DNA of 64,000 nt, from assembly GCA_017794945.1 (NCBI GenBank), contig CP051239.1:682001-746000 (forward strand). The letters run 5' to 3'. Source of the stretch: Alcanivorax sp. GTDB lineage: Bacteria > Pseudomonadota > Gammaproteobacteria > Pseudomonadales > Alcanivoracaceae. Below, piece by piece: positions 7,086 to 16,059 of the stretch (its first letter is position 1; each line of letters starts with the position of its first letter). Below the pieces are notes generated by a model that saw only the letters and a program-made list of their open reading frames with translations, was not told the origin of the DNA and ran no database searches. A program made the translations under genes and the position numbers.

Positions 7086-7859
7086 ATGAAACGACTGAGT
7101 ATTGTGCTGGGCCTGCTGATGCTGAGCGGTATCGCTATCGCGGACGTGGCGGAAAAGACCGTGAAACTGCCCGGCGGTCTGGGCAAGGGCGTACTGTTCA
7201 TGGACGAGGATCTCGACCGTACCACCGCCGGCGTGATCGTGGTGCACGAATGGTGGGGCCTCAACGACTACGCCCGCAACCGCGCCCGTTTGCTCGCCGA
7301 GGAAGGCTATGTGGCCCTGGCGGTGGATATGTACGGCGAAGGCCAGGTGGCCAGCCACCCCAAGGACGCCAAGGCGTTCATGGAGCAAGCGCTGTCGGAA
7401 CCGGACAAACTGACCGCCCGCTTCAACGCCGCCAAAACCATATTGCGTGATCAGCAGTACGTGGACGACGACCGTGTTTTCGCCGTGGGTTACTGCTTCG
7501 GTGGCGGCGTGGTACTGGAACAGGCCCGCAAGGGCAACGATGTGGCCGGCGTGGCCAGCTTCCACGGCACCCTGGGCACCAACCAGCGCGCCGGCGAAGG
7601 GGACATCGACGCCCGCGTGCTGGTGGCCACCGGCCAGGCCGATCCGATGGTCCCGGCGGACCAGGTCAGCGCTCTGGTGGAGGAACTCACCCAGGCCGGC
7701 GCCCAATTCCAGCTGCTCAGCTTCCCGGGCGTGCAGCACGGCTTCACCAACCCCAAGGCGGACGACACCGGTAAACGGTTCGAGCTGCCGCTGGCCTACG
7801 ACAAAGAAGCCGACCTGGTGAGCTGGGAAGCCCTGATGGACTTCATCGAGCAGCCCTGA
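7086..7859 (+). CDS. Dienelactone hydrolase family protein, secreted
   Basis: A 257-residue alpha/beta hydrolase with an N-terminal signal peptide (KRLSIVLGLLMLSGIAIA). It has VVHEWWGLNDYARNRA, the nucleophile elbow GYCFGGG (Cys in place of Ser, as in dienelactone hydrolases), the Asp region GQADPMVPADQ and the His of GVQHGFTNP. AAGGAAG upstream supports ATG 7086. Substrate unknown; periplasmic placement is inferred. A cytoplasmic paralogue lies at 24792-25514. Confidence 0.88.
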   Translation: MKRLSIVLGLLMLSGIAIADVAEKTVKLPGGLGKGVLFMDEDLDRTTAGVIVVHEWWGLNDYARNRARLLAEEGYVALAVDMYGEGQVASHPKDAKAFMEQALSEPDKLTARFNAAKTILRDQQYVDDDRVFAVGYCFGGGVVLEQARKGNDVAGVASFHGTLGTNQRAGEGDIDARVLVATGQADPMVPADQVSALVEELTQAGAQFQLLSFPGVQHGFTNPKADDTGKRFELPLAYDKEADLVSWEALMDFIEQP

Positions 7860-7865
7860 TCGCCA

Positions 7866-7892
7866 CCCGGCGCCCCACCCTGGGGCGCCGGG
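7866..7892. terminator. Perfect GC hairpin after the hydrolase gene
   Basis: An 11-5-11 perfect inverted repeat (CCCGGCGCCCC-ACCCT-complement) starting seven bases after the stop codon. No T tract follows, so it is at best a weak terminator or 3' stabiliser. Confidence 0.4.
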
Positions 7893-7907
7893 CACCAATA
7901 AAGCGCA
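7892..7907. promoter_or_regulatory. Possible NtrC enhancer site
   Basis: GCACCAATAAAGCGCA matches 13 of 16 positions of the NtrC consensus GCACC-N5-GGTGCA. It lies about 80 bases upstream of the sigma54-type promoter, a normal enhancer distance. Confidence 0.45.
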
Positions 7908-7983
7908 CGCACCTGCCCCAAAACGACCCCGCCACACCCCACCCCCGGGCGCCAGCCCTTACAAACCAGCTCCTTGGCCACCC

Positions 7984-7999
7984 TGGCATCGGTTTTGCT
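7984..7999 (+). promoter_or_regulatory. Sigma54 (-24/-12) promoter of the guanidine operon
   Basis: TGGCATCGGTTTTGCT has GG and GC separated by exactly 10 bases and agrees with TGGCACGN4TTGCW at all but two positions. Transcription would start near 8010, about 55 bases before the riboswitch. From 7908 to 8063 there is otherwise no gene. Confidence 0.65.
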
Positions 8000-8063
8000 G
8001 TAGGGATGTCAGGAATCGAATGGCTGGTTTTGCCATCACGACTCGACAATTTGCTATCAATGG

Positions 8064-8170
8064 ATCGCTAGGGTTCCGGTCGGCATTGCCGATGCCTGGT
8101 CCGAGAGCGATCGACCTTCGCCCGGCGCGCCGGGAAGGTTACACGGCGGGACAAAAGCCCGGGAGGACAT
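8064..8170 (+). ncRNA. Guanidine-I (ykkC) riboswitch
   Basis: The leader contains the hallmark blocks of this class in order: GCTAGGGTTCCGG, GCCTGGTCCGAGAGCGA, then ACACGGCGGGACAAAAGCCC and GGGAGGAC. Their order and spacing match the class I ykkC fold. It precedes a carboxylase/transporter operon of the type this aptamer commonly controls. No clear terminator hairpin with T tract follows (only ATGACG-CCCC-type hairpin near 8172-8186), so the mechanism of control is unclear; masking of AAGGAGG at 8210 is possible. Confidence 0.92.
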
Positions 8171-8221
8171 GATGACGCCCCGTCATTGGATTCCTCATCG
8201 CCTGTAACCAAGGAGGTCGCC

Positions 8222-9037
8222 ATGAAGAAACTGATCAACCGCCAGGCCGGACCGGTGGGCCGCTGGGCCCTCGGCCTGCTGCCCTTCGTGATCCTGGCGG
8301 TGCTGTACCTGGTCGCCTCCGACGCGCGCCTGGACGCGAACCCCAACGACAAACTGCTGCCTTCGCTGAGCAGCTTCTCCGACGCCATCGAGCGGATGGC
8401 CTTCGAACCCAGCAAACGCAGCGGCGAGTACACCCTCCTGGTGGACACCCTGGCCAGCCTGCAGCGGCTCGGCATCGGCGTGGCGATCAGCGCCCTGATC
8501 GGCCTGGTGGTGGGTATCGCCACCGGCTCGCTGCCGCTATTCCGGGCCGGCATTTCGCCGCTGGTGACCGGCATGTCGCTGGTACCGCCGCTGGCGATTC
8601 TACCGATTCTGTTCATTATTTTCGGGCTCGGCGAGCTGGCCAAGGTGATGTTGATCATCATCGGCATCACCCCCTTTCTGATCCGCGACCTGCAGCAGCG
8701 GGCGGAGGAAATCCCCACCGAACAGATCATCAAGATGCAGACCCTGGGCGCCAACACCTGGCAGATCATCACCCGCCTGGTGTGGCCACAGATCATGCCG
8801 CGCCTGCTCAGTTCCGTTCGCCTGTCGCTGGGCTCCGCCTGGCTGTTTCTGATCGCCGCGGAAGCGATCGCCGCCACCGAGGGCCTGGGCTACCGCATCT
8901 TTCTGGTGCGTCGCTACCTGGCCATGGACGTGATTCTGCCCTACGTGGCCTGGATCACCTTCCTGGCGTTCGCCATCGACTTCGCTCTCAAACGCTATTC
9001 CCAATGGCGTTACCCCTGGTTCCACGGCGCGCAATAA
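8222..9037 (+). CDS. ABC transporter permease (guanidine/nitrogen compound uptake)
   Basis: A 271-residue inner-membrane permease of the nitrate/sulfonate/taurine (SsuC/NrtB-like) type with six predicted helices. The EAA-like loop reads EQIIKMQTLGANTWQIITRLVWPQIMP. AAGGAGG six bases upstream fixes ATG 8222. It is the first gene after the riboswitch, with the ATPase starting 10 bases later. The expected periplasmic binding-protein gene is missing from the operon. Confidence 0.9.
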   Translation: MKKLINRQAGPVGRWALGLLPFVILAVLYLVASDARLDANPNDKLLPSLSSFSDAIERMAFEPSKRSGEYTLLVDTLASLQRLGIGVAISALIGLVVGIATGSLPLFRAGISPLVTGMSLVPPLAILPILFIIFGLGELAKVMLIIIGITPFLIRDLQQRAEEIPTEQIIKMQTLGANTWQIITRLVWPQIMPRLLSSVRLSLGSAWLFLIAAEAIAATEGLGYRIFLVRRYLAMDVILPYVAWITFLAFAIDFALKRYSQWRYPWFHGAQ

Positions 9038-9047
9038 GGAGACCGAC

Positions 9048-9833
9048 ATGGCTGCCATCGAGATCAAGAATCTGTGGAAGGAATACGGTCAGGACGTGGT
9101 CCTGGAACGCCTGAACGCCAGCGTCGAGGAAGGCGAATTCGTCACCGTGGTGGGCGCTTCCGGCTGCGGTAAGACCACCTTCCTGAAAATGATGCTGGGC
9201 ACCGAAAGCCCGACCCGGGGCCAACTGCTGCTGGACGGCAAACCGATCCCCGACGAGCCGGATGAAACCCGGGGCATCGTGTTTCAGCGCTATTCCGTGC
9301 TGCCCCACCTCACCGCCGTGGAGAACGTGATGCTCGCCGGCGAACTGGAAAGCAGCCGCTGGCTGGGCCGTGTGTTCGGCGGCAAGCGCCGCGCCCTGCG
9401 CGAGCAGGCCGAGGAAATGCTCGCTTCCGTGGGGCTGGACCACGCCCTGGGCAAATACCCCCATGAGCTGTCCGGCGGCATGCAGCAGCGCCTGGCCCTG
9501 GCCCAGGCGCTGATCAAGAAGCCGCGCATTCTGCTGCTGGACGAACCCTTCGGCGCCCTGGACCCGGGCATCCGCCGGGACATGCACGAACTGGTGCTGG
9601 ACCTGTGGCGGAAACAGGACCTGACGGTGTTCATGATCACCCACGACCTGGCGGAGGGGTTCTTCCTGGGCACCCGCATGTGGGTGTTCGACAAGGAACG
9701 GCTCGACCCCCAGACCCCCGGCAGCTATGGCGCGCGGATCACCTACGACCTGCCCGTGGGCAACAGCGACAAAGGCACCCTGCAGTCGATCACCCAGAGC
9801 GTGGACTCCACCGCCCGGGTGCTGGGCGCCTGA
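9048..9833 (+). CDS. ABC transporter ATP-binding protein
   Basis: A 261-residue ATPase subunit partnering the preceding permease. Walker A is GASGCGKTT, the signature is LSGGMQQRLALAQAL, Walker B is RILLLDEPFGALD, and the switch histidine is in ITHDLAEG. It resembles NrtD/SsuB-type subunits. A C-terminal extension of about 45 residues (LPVGNSDKGTLQS...) replaces a substrate-sensing domain. Its place between permease and DUF1989 genes supports uptake of guanidine or a related compound. Confidence 0.92.
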   Translation: MAAIEIKNLWKEYGQDVVLERLNASVEEGEFVTVVGASGCGKTTFLKMMLGTESPTRGQLLLDGKPIPDEPDETRGIVFQRYSVLPHLTAVENVMLAGELESSRWLGRVFGGKRRALREQAEEMLASVGLDHALGKYPHELSGGMQQRLALAQALIKKPRILLLDEPFGALDPGIRRDMHELVLDLWRKQDLTVFMITHDLAEGFFLGTRMWVFDKERLDPQTPGSYGARITYDLPVGNSDKGTLQSITQSVDSTARVLGA

Positions 9834-9869
9834 TACCGACCCCGTAACCAGAGAACGAGGAGCAACCCC

Positions 9870-10589
9870 ATGCAAACCCCGCTCTACCAATACACGCTGC
9901 CGGGCGGCGCGCACTGGTCCTTCCGGATGCGGCGCGGCACCGCCCTGCGTCTCACCGACGTGGAAGGCGGCGCCAACGTGGGCATGCTGTTCTACAACCC
10001 GGAGGAAAAGCTGGAGCGCTACAACGCCCCGGACAGCCTCAAGGGGCAGCACACCTTCAAGCTCACCCGCGGCAACTGTTTGTACTCGGACATGGGCCGG
10101 GTGTTCGCCTCCATCGTCGAGGACAGCTTCGGCTGGCACGACACCGTGTGCGGCAACCTGCATCCGGAACAGGTGAAGGAAAAGTACGGCGAGCACCGCT
10201 ACCAGGACCACCACAACGACTGGTACCTGAGCGGCCATACCAGCTTCCTCACCGAGCTGGCCAAATACGGCCTCACCGAACGGGACCTGGCCGCCAACCT
10301 CAACCTGTTCAGCAAGGTCGCCACCGACGACGAGGGCACCCTGTTCTTCGATCCCTCGGCGGCGAAAGCCGGGGCGCAAGTGACCTTGCGCTTCGAGATG
10401 GAAACGCTGGTGGTGATGCACACCTGCCCGCACCCGCTCAACCCGGCCGCCGACTACCCGAAGAAACCGGTGCACGTGGAAATGCTCAAGGCCGACCCGG
10501 TGACGGCGGACGACTACTGCCTGAACTTCCGCCCGGAGAACGGCCGCGCCTTCGAAAACAACCGGCTGTACTACCTGGACGACGCCTGA
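9870..10589 (+). CDS. DUF1989 urea carboxylase-associated protein (carboxyguanidine deiminase subunit)
   Basis: A 239-residue member of the UAAP1/DUF1989 family. It has the characteristic [26 protein letters not shown] and a late HTCPHPLNP block. In guanidine-degrading bacteria the two DUF1989 proteins form carboxyguanidine deiminase, which turns carboxyguanidine into allophanate and ammonia. A cysteine and several histidines (FGWHDTVCG) are likely metal or catalytic ligands (inference). It is followed 17 bases on by the second subunit. Confidence 0.88.
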   Translation: MQTPLYQYTLPGGAHWSFRMRRGTALRLTDVEGGANVGMLFYNPEEKLERYNAPDSLKGQHTFKLTRGNCLYSDMGRVFASIVEDSFGWHDTVCGNLHPEQVKEKYGEHRYQDHHNDWYLSGHTSFLTELAKYGLTERDLAANLNLFSKVATDDEGTLFFDPSAAKAGAQVTLRFEMETLVVMHTCPHPLNPAADYPKKPVHVEMLKADPVTADDYCLNFRPENGRAFENNRLYYLDDA

Positions 10590-10606
10590 GCCGTAAGGAG
10601 GACGAC

Positions 10607-11242
10607 ATGATCAAAGAGAGCACACTCAAACCCGAAGACGCCGCGTTCCGGGAAGTTGTTCCGGCCGGTGACTACTTTCTGAAAGTGGTGAAAAAAGGCG
10701 AGACCGTTCGGATTCTGGATCTGCAAGGCAACCAGGCCGCCGACACCCTGTTCTTCAACGCCGACGACAGCGCCGAGCGGTACAGCGCCGTGGACACCAT
10801 CCGCGAACAGGGCAACGTCTACCTCACCGCCGGCACGGTGCTGCGCTCCAACCGCAACCAGCCGATGCTGGAAATCACCGCCGACACCTGCGGCCGGCAC
10901 GACACCCTGGGCGGGGCCTGCGCCACGGAAAGCAACACGGTGCGCTACGACCTGGAAAAGCGCTGCATGCACGCCTGCCGCGACAGCTGGATGCTGGCGG
11001 TCAACGAGCACGAAGAGTTCGGCCTCGGCAAACGGGACATCACCCACAACATTAACTTTTTTATGAATGTGCCGGTGACCGCCGACGGCGGCCTCACCTT
11101 CGAGGACGGCATCTCCGCGCCGGGCAAGTACGTGGAACTGAAAGCCCTGATGAACACCACCGTGCTGATTTCCAATTGCCCGCAGCTCAATAACCCCTGC
11201 AACGGCTACAACCCCACGCCCATTGAAGTGCTGATCTGGTAA
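10607..11242 (+). CDS. DUF1989 urea carboxylase-associated protein 2 (carboxyguanidine deiminase subunit)
   Basis: A 211-residue UAAP2-type paralogue of the preceding protein. It shares the layout [36 protein letters not shown] and [24 protein letters not shown] before ATG 10607 fixes the start. Together with its partner it should form the deiminase acting on carboxyguanidine made by the carboxylase encoded next. It is cytoplasmic, with no signal peptide. Confidence 0.88.
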   Translation: MIKESTLKPEDAAFREVVPAGDYFLKVVKKGETVRILDLQGNQAADTLFFNADDSAERYSAVDTIREQGNVYLTAGTVLRSNRNQPMLEITADTCGRHDTLGGACATESNTVRYDLEKRCMHACRDSWMLAVNEHEEFGLGKRDITHNINFFMNVPVTADGGLTFEDGISAPGKYVELKALMNTTVLISNCPQLNNPCNGYNPTPIEVLIW

Positions 11243-11331
11243 CGGCGTTCACCGAAGACGCCCCCGGGGACGACCCCGGCGCAAGGAAACACAACGGCGG
11301 GACGGCCCGCCCTCGTAAGAGAGCCGACGTC

Positions 11332-14300
11332 ATGTTCAACAAGGTTTTGATCGCCAACCGCGGCGCCATCGCCACACGCATTATCCGCACCCTCAAGGAT
11401 CTGGACGTCACCAGCGTGGCGATCTACGCCGACGCGGACACCGAATCCCGACACGTGGCCCTGGCGGACCAGGCGCTGTACCTCGGCGACGGCAACGCCG
11501 CGCAGACCTACCTGAACCAGGACAAGCTGTTCGCGCTGATGGCCGAACACGGCATCGACGCGGTGCACCCCGGCTACGGCTTTCTCAGTGAAAACCCCGA
11601 ATTCGTCGAGCGGTGCGAAAACAACGGCATCGCTTTCATCGGGCCCACCGCGCAACAGATGCGCGACTTCGGCCTGAAACACACCGCCCGCGCCCTGGCC
11701 GAGGACAACGACGTGCCCCTGCTGCCGGGCACCGGCCTTCTGGATGACCCGGCGGCGGCGCTCAAAGCCGCCACCGAGATCGGCTACCCGGTGATGCTCA
11801 AAAGCACCGCCGGCGGCGGCGGCATCGGCATGCAGATCTGCCACGACAACGCCGGCCTGGAAAAAGCCTGGGACAGCGTGCGCCGGCTGAGCGCCAACAA
11901 CTTCTCCAACGACGGCGTGTTCCTGGAAAAATACATTGAGCGCGCCCGCCACATCGAAGTGCAGGTGTTCGGCGACGGCGCCGGCGGCGCGCTCGCCCTC
12001 GGTGAGCGGGATTGCTCCGCCCAGCGCCGCCACCAGAAAGTGCTGGAAGAAACCCCGGCCCCCAACCTGCCGGACGAGGTGCGCGCCACCCTGCACGACA
12101 CCGCCCGCCGCCTGGTGGCGGCGGTGGATTACCGCAACGCCGGCACGGTGGAATTCATCCTCGACCAGGACAGCAACCGCTTCTACTTTCTGGAGGTGAA
12201 CACCCGCCTGCAGGTGGAGCACGGCGTCACCGAGCAGGTGTTCGGCATCGACCTGGTGCGCTGGATGGTGCAGCTGGCCGCCGGCGAGCTGCCGCCGCTG
12301 GCGGGCCTGGGCGAGGGCCTCACGCCGCGCGGCCACGCGCTGCAGGCGCGCCTGTACGCGGAAGACCCCAACAAGGATTTCCAGCCCAGCGCCGGCCTGC
12401 TCACCACCGCCGAGTTCCCCGAGGCCGACGGCGAGAAGCTGCGCATCGACCACTGGATCGAACCGGGCCTCACGGTCTCGCCACTGTACGACCCGATGCT
12501 GGCCAAGCTGATCGTATTCGAACACGACCGCGAAGCGGCGCTGGCCGCCCTGCAACGGACGCTGGAAAGCACCTGCGTGGAGGGCATCGAAACCAACCGC
12601 GACTATGTGCTGGCGATCCTCGCCGACCGGGCGTTCCAGGACGGCCAGATGACCACCCGCTACCTGAACGATTTCGACTACCACCCCACCACCCTGGACG
12701 TGCTCGCCGGCGGCACCCTGACCACGGTGCAGGACTACCCGGGGCGGCGCGGCTACTGGCCGATCGGCGTGCCGCCGTCCGGCCCGTTCGACGCGCTCAG
12801 CTTCCGGCTCGGCAACCGCCTGCTGGGCAATGACGAGGACGCCGCCGGCCTGGAGTTCACCCTCAACGGCCCCACCCTGCGCTTTAACCACGGCACCCGC
12901 ATCGCCCTCACCGGCGCCGACATGGGCGCCACCCTGGACGGCGAGCCGGTGCCGAACTACCAGGCGGTTTCCGTCACCGCCGGCCAGACCCTGAAGCTGG
13001 GCAAGGTGCACGGCGACGGCGCCCGCGCCTACCTGACCCTCGCCGGCGGCCTGCAGTGCCAGCCCTACCTGGGCTCGCGCAGCACCTTCACCCTGGGCCA
13101 GTTCGGCGGCCACGGCGGGCGCGCCATCCGCACCGGCGACGTCTTGCATTTCGGCGCCGATCCAGCGGCGGACGCGGCCCCCGTGGCGGTGCCCGACAGC
13201 CTGAAACCGGCGCTGGGCGACACCTGGGAGCTGCGTGTGATTTACGGCCCCCATGGCGCGCCGGATTTCTTCACCGACGACGACATGGCCACCTTCTTCA
13301 GCGCCGACTGGCAGGTGCACTACAACTCCAGCCGCACCGGCATCCGCCTGGTGGGCCCGAAGCCGGAGTGGGCGCGCAGCGACGGCGGCGAAGCGGGCAT
13401 GCACCCGTCCAACATTCACGACAACGCCTACGCCGTGGGCACGGTGGACTTCACCGGCGACATGCCGGTGATCCTGGGGCCGGACGGGCCGTCGCTGGGC
13501 GGCTTCGTGTGCCCGGCCACGGTGATCTCGGCGGACCGCTGGAAACTGGGCCAGCTCAAGGCCGGCGACCGCCTCCGCTTTGTGCCTATAAGCCTGGACG
13601 ACGCCGACCGGCTGGCCGCCGAGCAGGACACCTGCCTGGCCGACCTGAGCGCCCCGACGCTGGACCCAACCCCGACCATCGTGACCACGCCGATCCTGGA
13701 CCGGCTGGAAGAACAGGACGACGGCCCGGAGGTGGTCTACCGTGCCGCCGGCGACCGCTACCTGCTGGTGGAATACGGCCCCCTGGAGCTGGACCTGCGG
13801 CTGCGGTTCCGCGCCCACGCGCTGATGCTGTGGCTGGAAGAGCAAAAGCCCGACGGCATTCTCGAGTTGACCCCGGGCATCCGCTCCCTGCAGGTGCATT
13901 TCGAGCCGTCCGTGCTGCCGCGCCGGGATCTGCTCGAAATGCTCAAACGCGCCGAGCTGACCCTGGACAAGCAGGACGACCTGGAAGTGCCCTCGCGCAT
14001 CGTCCACCTGCCGCTGAGCTGGGACGACGAAGCCTGCCGGCTGGCCATCGAGAAATACACCCAGTCGGTGCGCAAGGACGCGCCCTGGTGCCCCAGCAAC
14101 ATCGAGTTCATCCGTCGCATCAACGGCCTGGACAGCATCGACGAGGTAAAGAAAATCCTGTTCGAGGCCCGCTATGTGGTGATGGGCCTGGGCGACGTCT
14201 ACCTGGGCGCGCCGGTGGCCACCCCCTACGACCCGCGCCACCGGCTGGTGACCACCAAGTACAATCCGGCGCGCACCTGGACTGCGGAAAACTCGGTGGG

Positions 14301-14925
14301 CATCGGCGGCTCCTACCTGTGCGTGTACGGCATGGAAGGCCCCGGCGGCTATCAGTTCGTGGGCCGCACCATGCAGATGTGGAACCGCTTCCATAAAACC
14401 GACGCCTTTACCCAACCCTGGCTGCTGCGCTTCTTCGACCAGATCCGCTTTTACGAAGTGAGCGCCGAGGAGCTGCAACAAATCCGCCGTGACTTTCCCA
14501 AGGGCCGCTACCCGTTCCGGGTCGAGGAGACCACCTTCAACCTAGGCGAGTACCAGCGCTTCCTGGAAGACAACGACGCCGACATCCGCGCCTTCACCGA
14601 CGCCCGCAACCAGGCCTTCGACGAAGAGCTGCAGCGTTGGGTGGAAAGCGGCCAGATCAACTTCGAGTCTCAGCAGGACCTGAACGCGGACGAAGCGGAC
14701 GGCCTGCCCGAGGGCACCCCGGTGGAATCCCCCACCGCCGGCAACATCTGGAAGCTCACCGTGGCCGAAGGCGACAGCGTGGAAGAAGGCCAGGTGGTGG
14801 CGGTGCTGGAGTCCATGAAGATGGAAATCGAAGTGACCGCCCCGGAAGCCGGCAAGGTGGTACGCATCGCCCGCCAGGAGGGCCAGCAGATCAACGCCGG
14901 CCAGGCGGTGATGGTCCTCGGCTGA
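11332..14925 (+). CDS. Guanidine carboxylase (urea carboxylase family)
   Basis: A 1197-residue ATP- and biotin-dependent carboxylase. Domain order: biotin carboxylase (about 1-450; ATP loop KSTAGGGGIGM, EVNTRLQVEH), a KipA/AHS2 domain opening at GGTLTTVQDYPGRRGY, a KipI/AHS1 domain from about 805 (VVYRAAGDRYLLVEYG), and a C-terminal biotinyl domain with VLESMKMEIEV (biotin Lys1163). This is the carboxylase part of urea amidolyase without the hydrolase. The riboswitch and DUF1989 partners make guanidine the likely substrate rather than urea. No allophanate hydrolase follows. Confidence 0.92.
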   Translation: MFNKVLIANRGAIATRIIRTLKDLDVTSVAIYADADTESRHVALADQALYLGDGNAAQTYLNQDKLFALMAEHGIDAVHPGYGFLSENPEFVERCENNGIAFIGPTAQQMRDFGLKHTARALAEDNDVPLLPGTGLLDDPAAALKAATEIGYPVMLKSTAGGGGIGMQICHDNAGLEKAWDSVRRLSANNFSNDGVFLEKYIERARHIEVQVFGDGAGGALALGERDCSAQRRHQKVLEETPAPNLPDEVRATLHDTARRLVAAVDYRNAGTVEFILDQDSNRFYFLEVNTRLQVEHGVTEQVFGIDLVRWMVQLAAGELPPLAGLGEGLTPRGHALQARLYAEDPNKDFQPSAGLLTTAEFPEADGEKLRIDHWIEPGLTVSPLYDPMLAKLIVFEHDREAALAALQRTLESTCVEGIETNRDYVLAILADRAFQDGQMTTRYLNDFDYHPTTLDVLAGGTLTTVQDYPGRRGYWPIGVPPSGPFDALSFRLGNRLLGNDEDAAGLEFTLNGPTLRFNHGTRIALTGADMGATLDGEPVPNYQAVSVTAGQTLKLGKVHGDGARAYLTLAGGLQCQPYLGSRSTFTLGQFGGHGGRAIRTGDVLHFGADPAADAAPVAVPDSLKPALGDTWELRVIYGPHGAPDFFTDDDMATFFSADWQVHYNSSRTGIRLVGPKPEWARSDGGEAGMHPSNIHDNAYAVGTVDFTGDMPVILGPDGPSLGGFVCPATVISADRWKLGQLKAGDRLRFVPISLDDADRLAAEQDTCLADLSAPTLDPTPTIVTTPILDRLEEQDDGPEVVYRAAGDRYLLVEYGPLELDLRLRFRAHALMLWLEEQKPDGILELTPGIRSLQVHFEPSVLPRRDLLEMLKRAELTLDKQDDLEVPSRIVHLPLSWDDEACRLAIEKYTQSVRKDAPWCPSNIEFIRRINGLDSIDEVKKILFEARYVVMGLGDVYLGAPVATPYDPRHRLVTTKYNPARTWTAENSVGIGGSYLCVYGMEGPGGYQFVGRTMQMWNRFHKTDAFTQPWLLRFFDQIRFYEVSAEELQQIRRDFPKGRYPFRVEETTFNLGEYQRFLEDNDADIRAFTDARNQAFDEELQRWVESGQINFESQQDLNADEADGLPEGTPVESPTAGNIWKLTVAEGDSVEEGQVVAVLESMKMEIEVTAPEAGKVVRIARQEGQQINAGQAVMVLG

Positions 14926-15003
14926 CCCCGGAGCGGGCCTTGCGGCGACGGCGCTGAGAACGCACAGTGCGGGGCACCCTAAGCAGAATAACAAGGGGCC
15001 TTT

Positions 15004-15987
15004 ATGAGCCGCACCGGACGCCGCGCCGGATGCCGGTCGGGCTTGATCCGTGTTGTGCCGGCATTGCTCTCGATGCTCGCACTGCTCTCCGCGCCGGCCT
15101 GGAGCCAACAGGACAACCGCATGGATTTCCAACACGTGATCGGCGGCGAACCGCCACCGGCGCTGCGCACCTATCAAGCGCGGGACGGCACGCCCCTGCA
15201 TTACCGGGAATACGCCGGCGCGGGCGAGGCGCGGCGGGTGATCGTGCTGCTGCACGGCTCCGGCTACCACAGCGGCTATCTACGGCCGCTTGCCGCCGGC
15301 CTCGCCGAAACCGACGGCGTGCGTGTTTACACGCCGGATTTACGCGGCCACGGCCCGGATCCGGTACGCCGGGGCGACGTGGATTATATCGGCCAGCTGG
15401 AAGACGACCTGGACGACTTCCTGGGGCGGGTGCAACGGGCGCACCCGGAGGCGTCGCTGTTCCTGGCCGGCCATTCCAGCGGCGGCGGCCTGGCGATCCG
15501 CTACGCTGGCGGCGACCCGGAGGTCCCGGTGGACGGTTATATTCTGCTGGCGCCCTACATCCATCACAGTGCCCCCACCAGCGCGGACAGCAACTCGAAC
15601 TGGGCGGAGCCGAAGGTGCCCCGCCTGATCCTGCTGGGCATGATCAACAGCGTCGGCATCACCGGCCTGAACGATCTCACCGTGATCGAATTCAACATGC
15701 CGGAATCCGTGCGCGACGGCACCGAAACCCTGGCCTACAGCTATCGTATGCAGACGTCGATGCACCCGCGCGACGACTATGAAACCGACATCGCCGCGCT
15801 GAACGCGCCCACCCTGGTGCTGGCCGGCGGCGACGACAGCAGCTTCAACAGCGACGCCTACGCGCCCCTGTTCCGCGAACACACCGACCGCACCGAGGTA
15901 AAGGTGCTGGAAGGGGTCGGCCACCTGGAAATCATCAACAGCGCCGACACGCGCCAAGCCATTCAGGCATGGCTGACCGAGCCCTGA
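15004..15987 (+). CDS. Alpha/beta hydrolase, secreted
   Basis: A 327-residue lysophospholipase/esterase-like alpha/beta hydrolase. It has a long signal peptide ending APAWSQQ, oxyanion-hole HGSGYHSGY, DLRGHGPDP, nucleophile GHSSGGG, Asp in LAGGDDSSF and His in GVGHLEI. It lies 78 bases after the carboxylase gene on the same strand, but nothing ties it to guanidine metabolism. Substrate unknown. Confidence 0.85.
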   Translation: MSRTGRRAGCRSGLIRVVPALLSMLALLSAPAWSQQDNRMDFQHVIGGEPPPALRTYQARDGTPLHYREYAGAGEARRVIVLLHGSGYHSGYLRPLAAGLAETDGVRVYTPDLRGHGPDPVRRGDVDYIGQLEDDLDDFLGRVQRAHPEASLFLAGHSSGGGLAIRYAGGDPEVPVDGYILLAPYIHHSAPTSADSNSNWAEPKVPRLILLGMINSVGITGLNDLTVIEFNMPESVRDGTETLAYSYRMQTSMHPRDDYETDIAALNAPTLVLAGGDDSSFNSDAYAPLFREHTDRTEVKVLEGVGHLEIINSADTRQAIQAWLTEP

Positions 15988-16059
15988 ACGACTCGGTCTG
16001 AAGCAAGCTGTTGGAGCGGGCATTATTCCAGAAACCTATATCAACCGCGCCGGCACTCT

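Noticed and set aside
8172..8186. Small hairpin after the riboswitch as a transcription attenuator
   Set aside because: No T run follows it, so the expression platform is left unassigned.
11206..14481. A 1091-codon open frame on the minus strand opposite the guanidine carboxylase
   Set aside because: Composition is His/Gln/Val/Gly-rich as expected from antisense of GC-rich codons, no domain is recognisable, and the plus-strand gene has full motifs.
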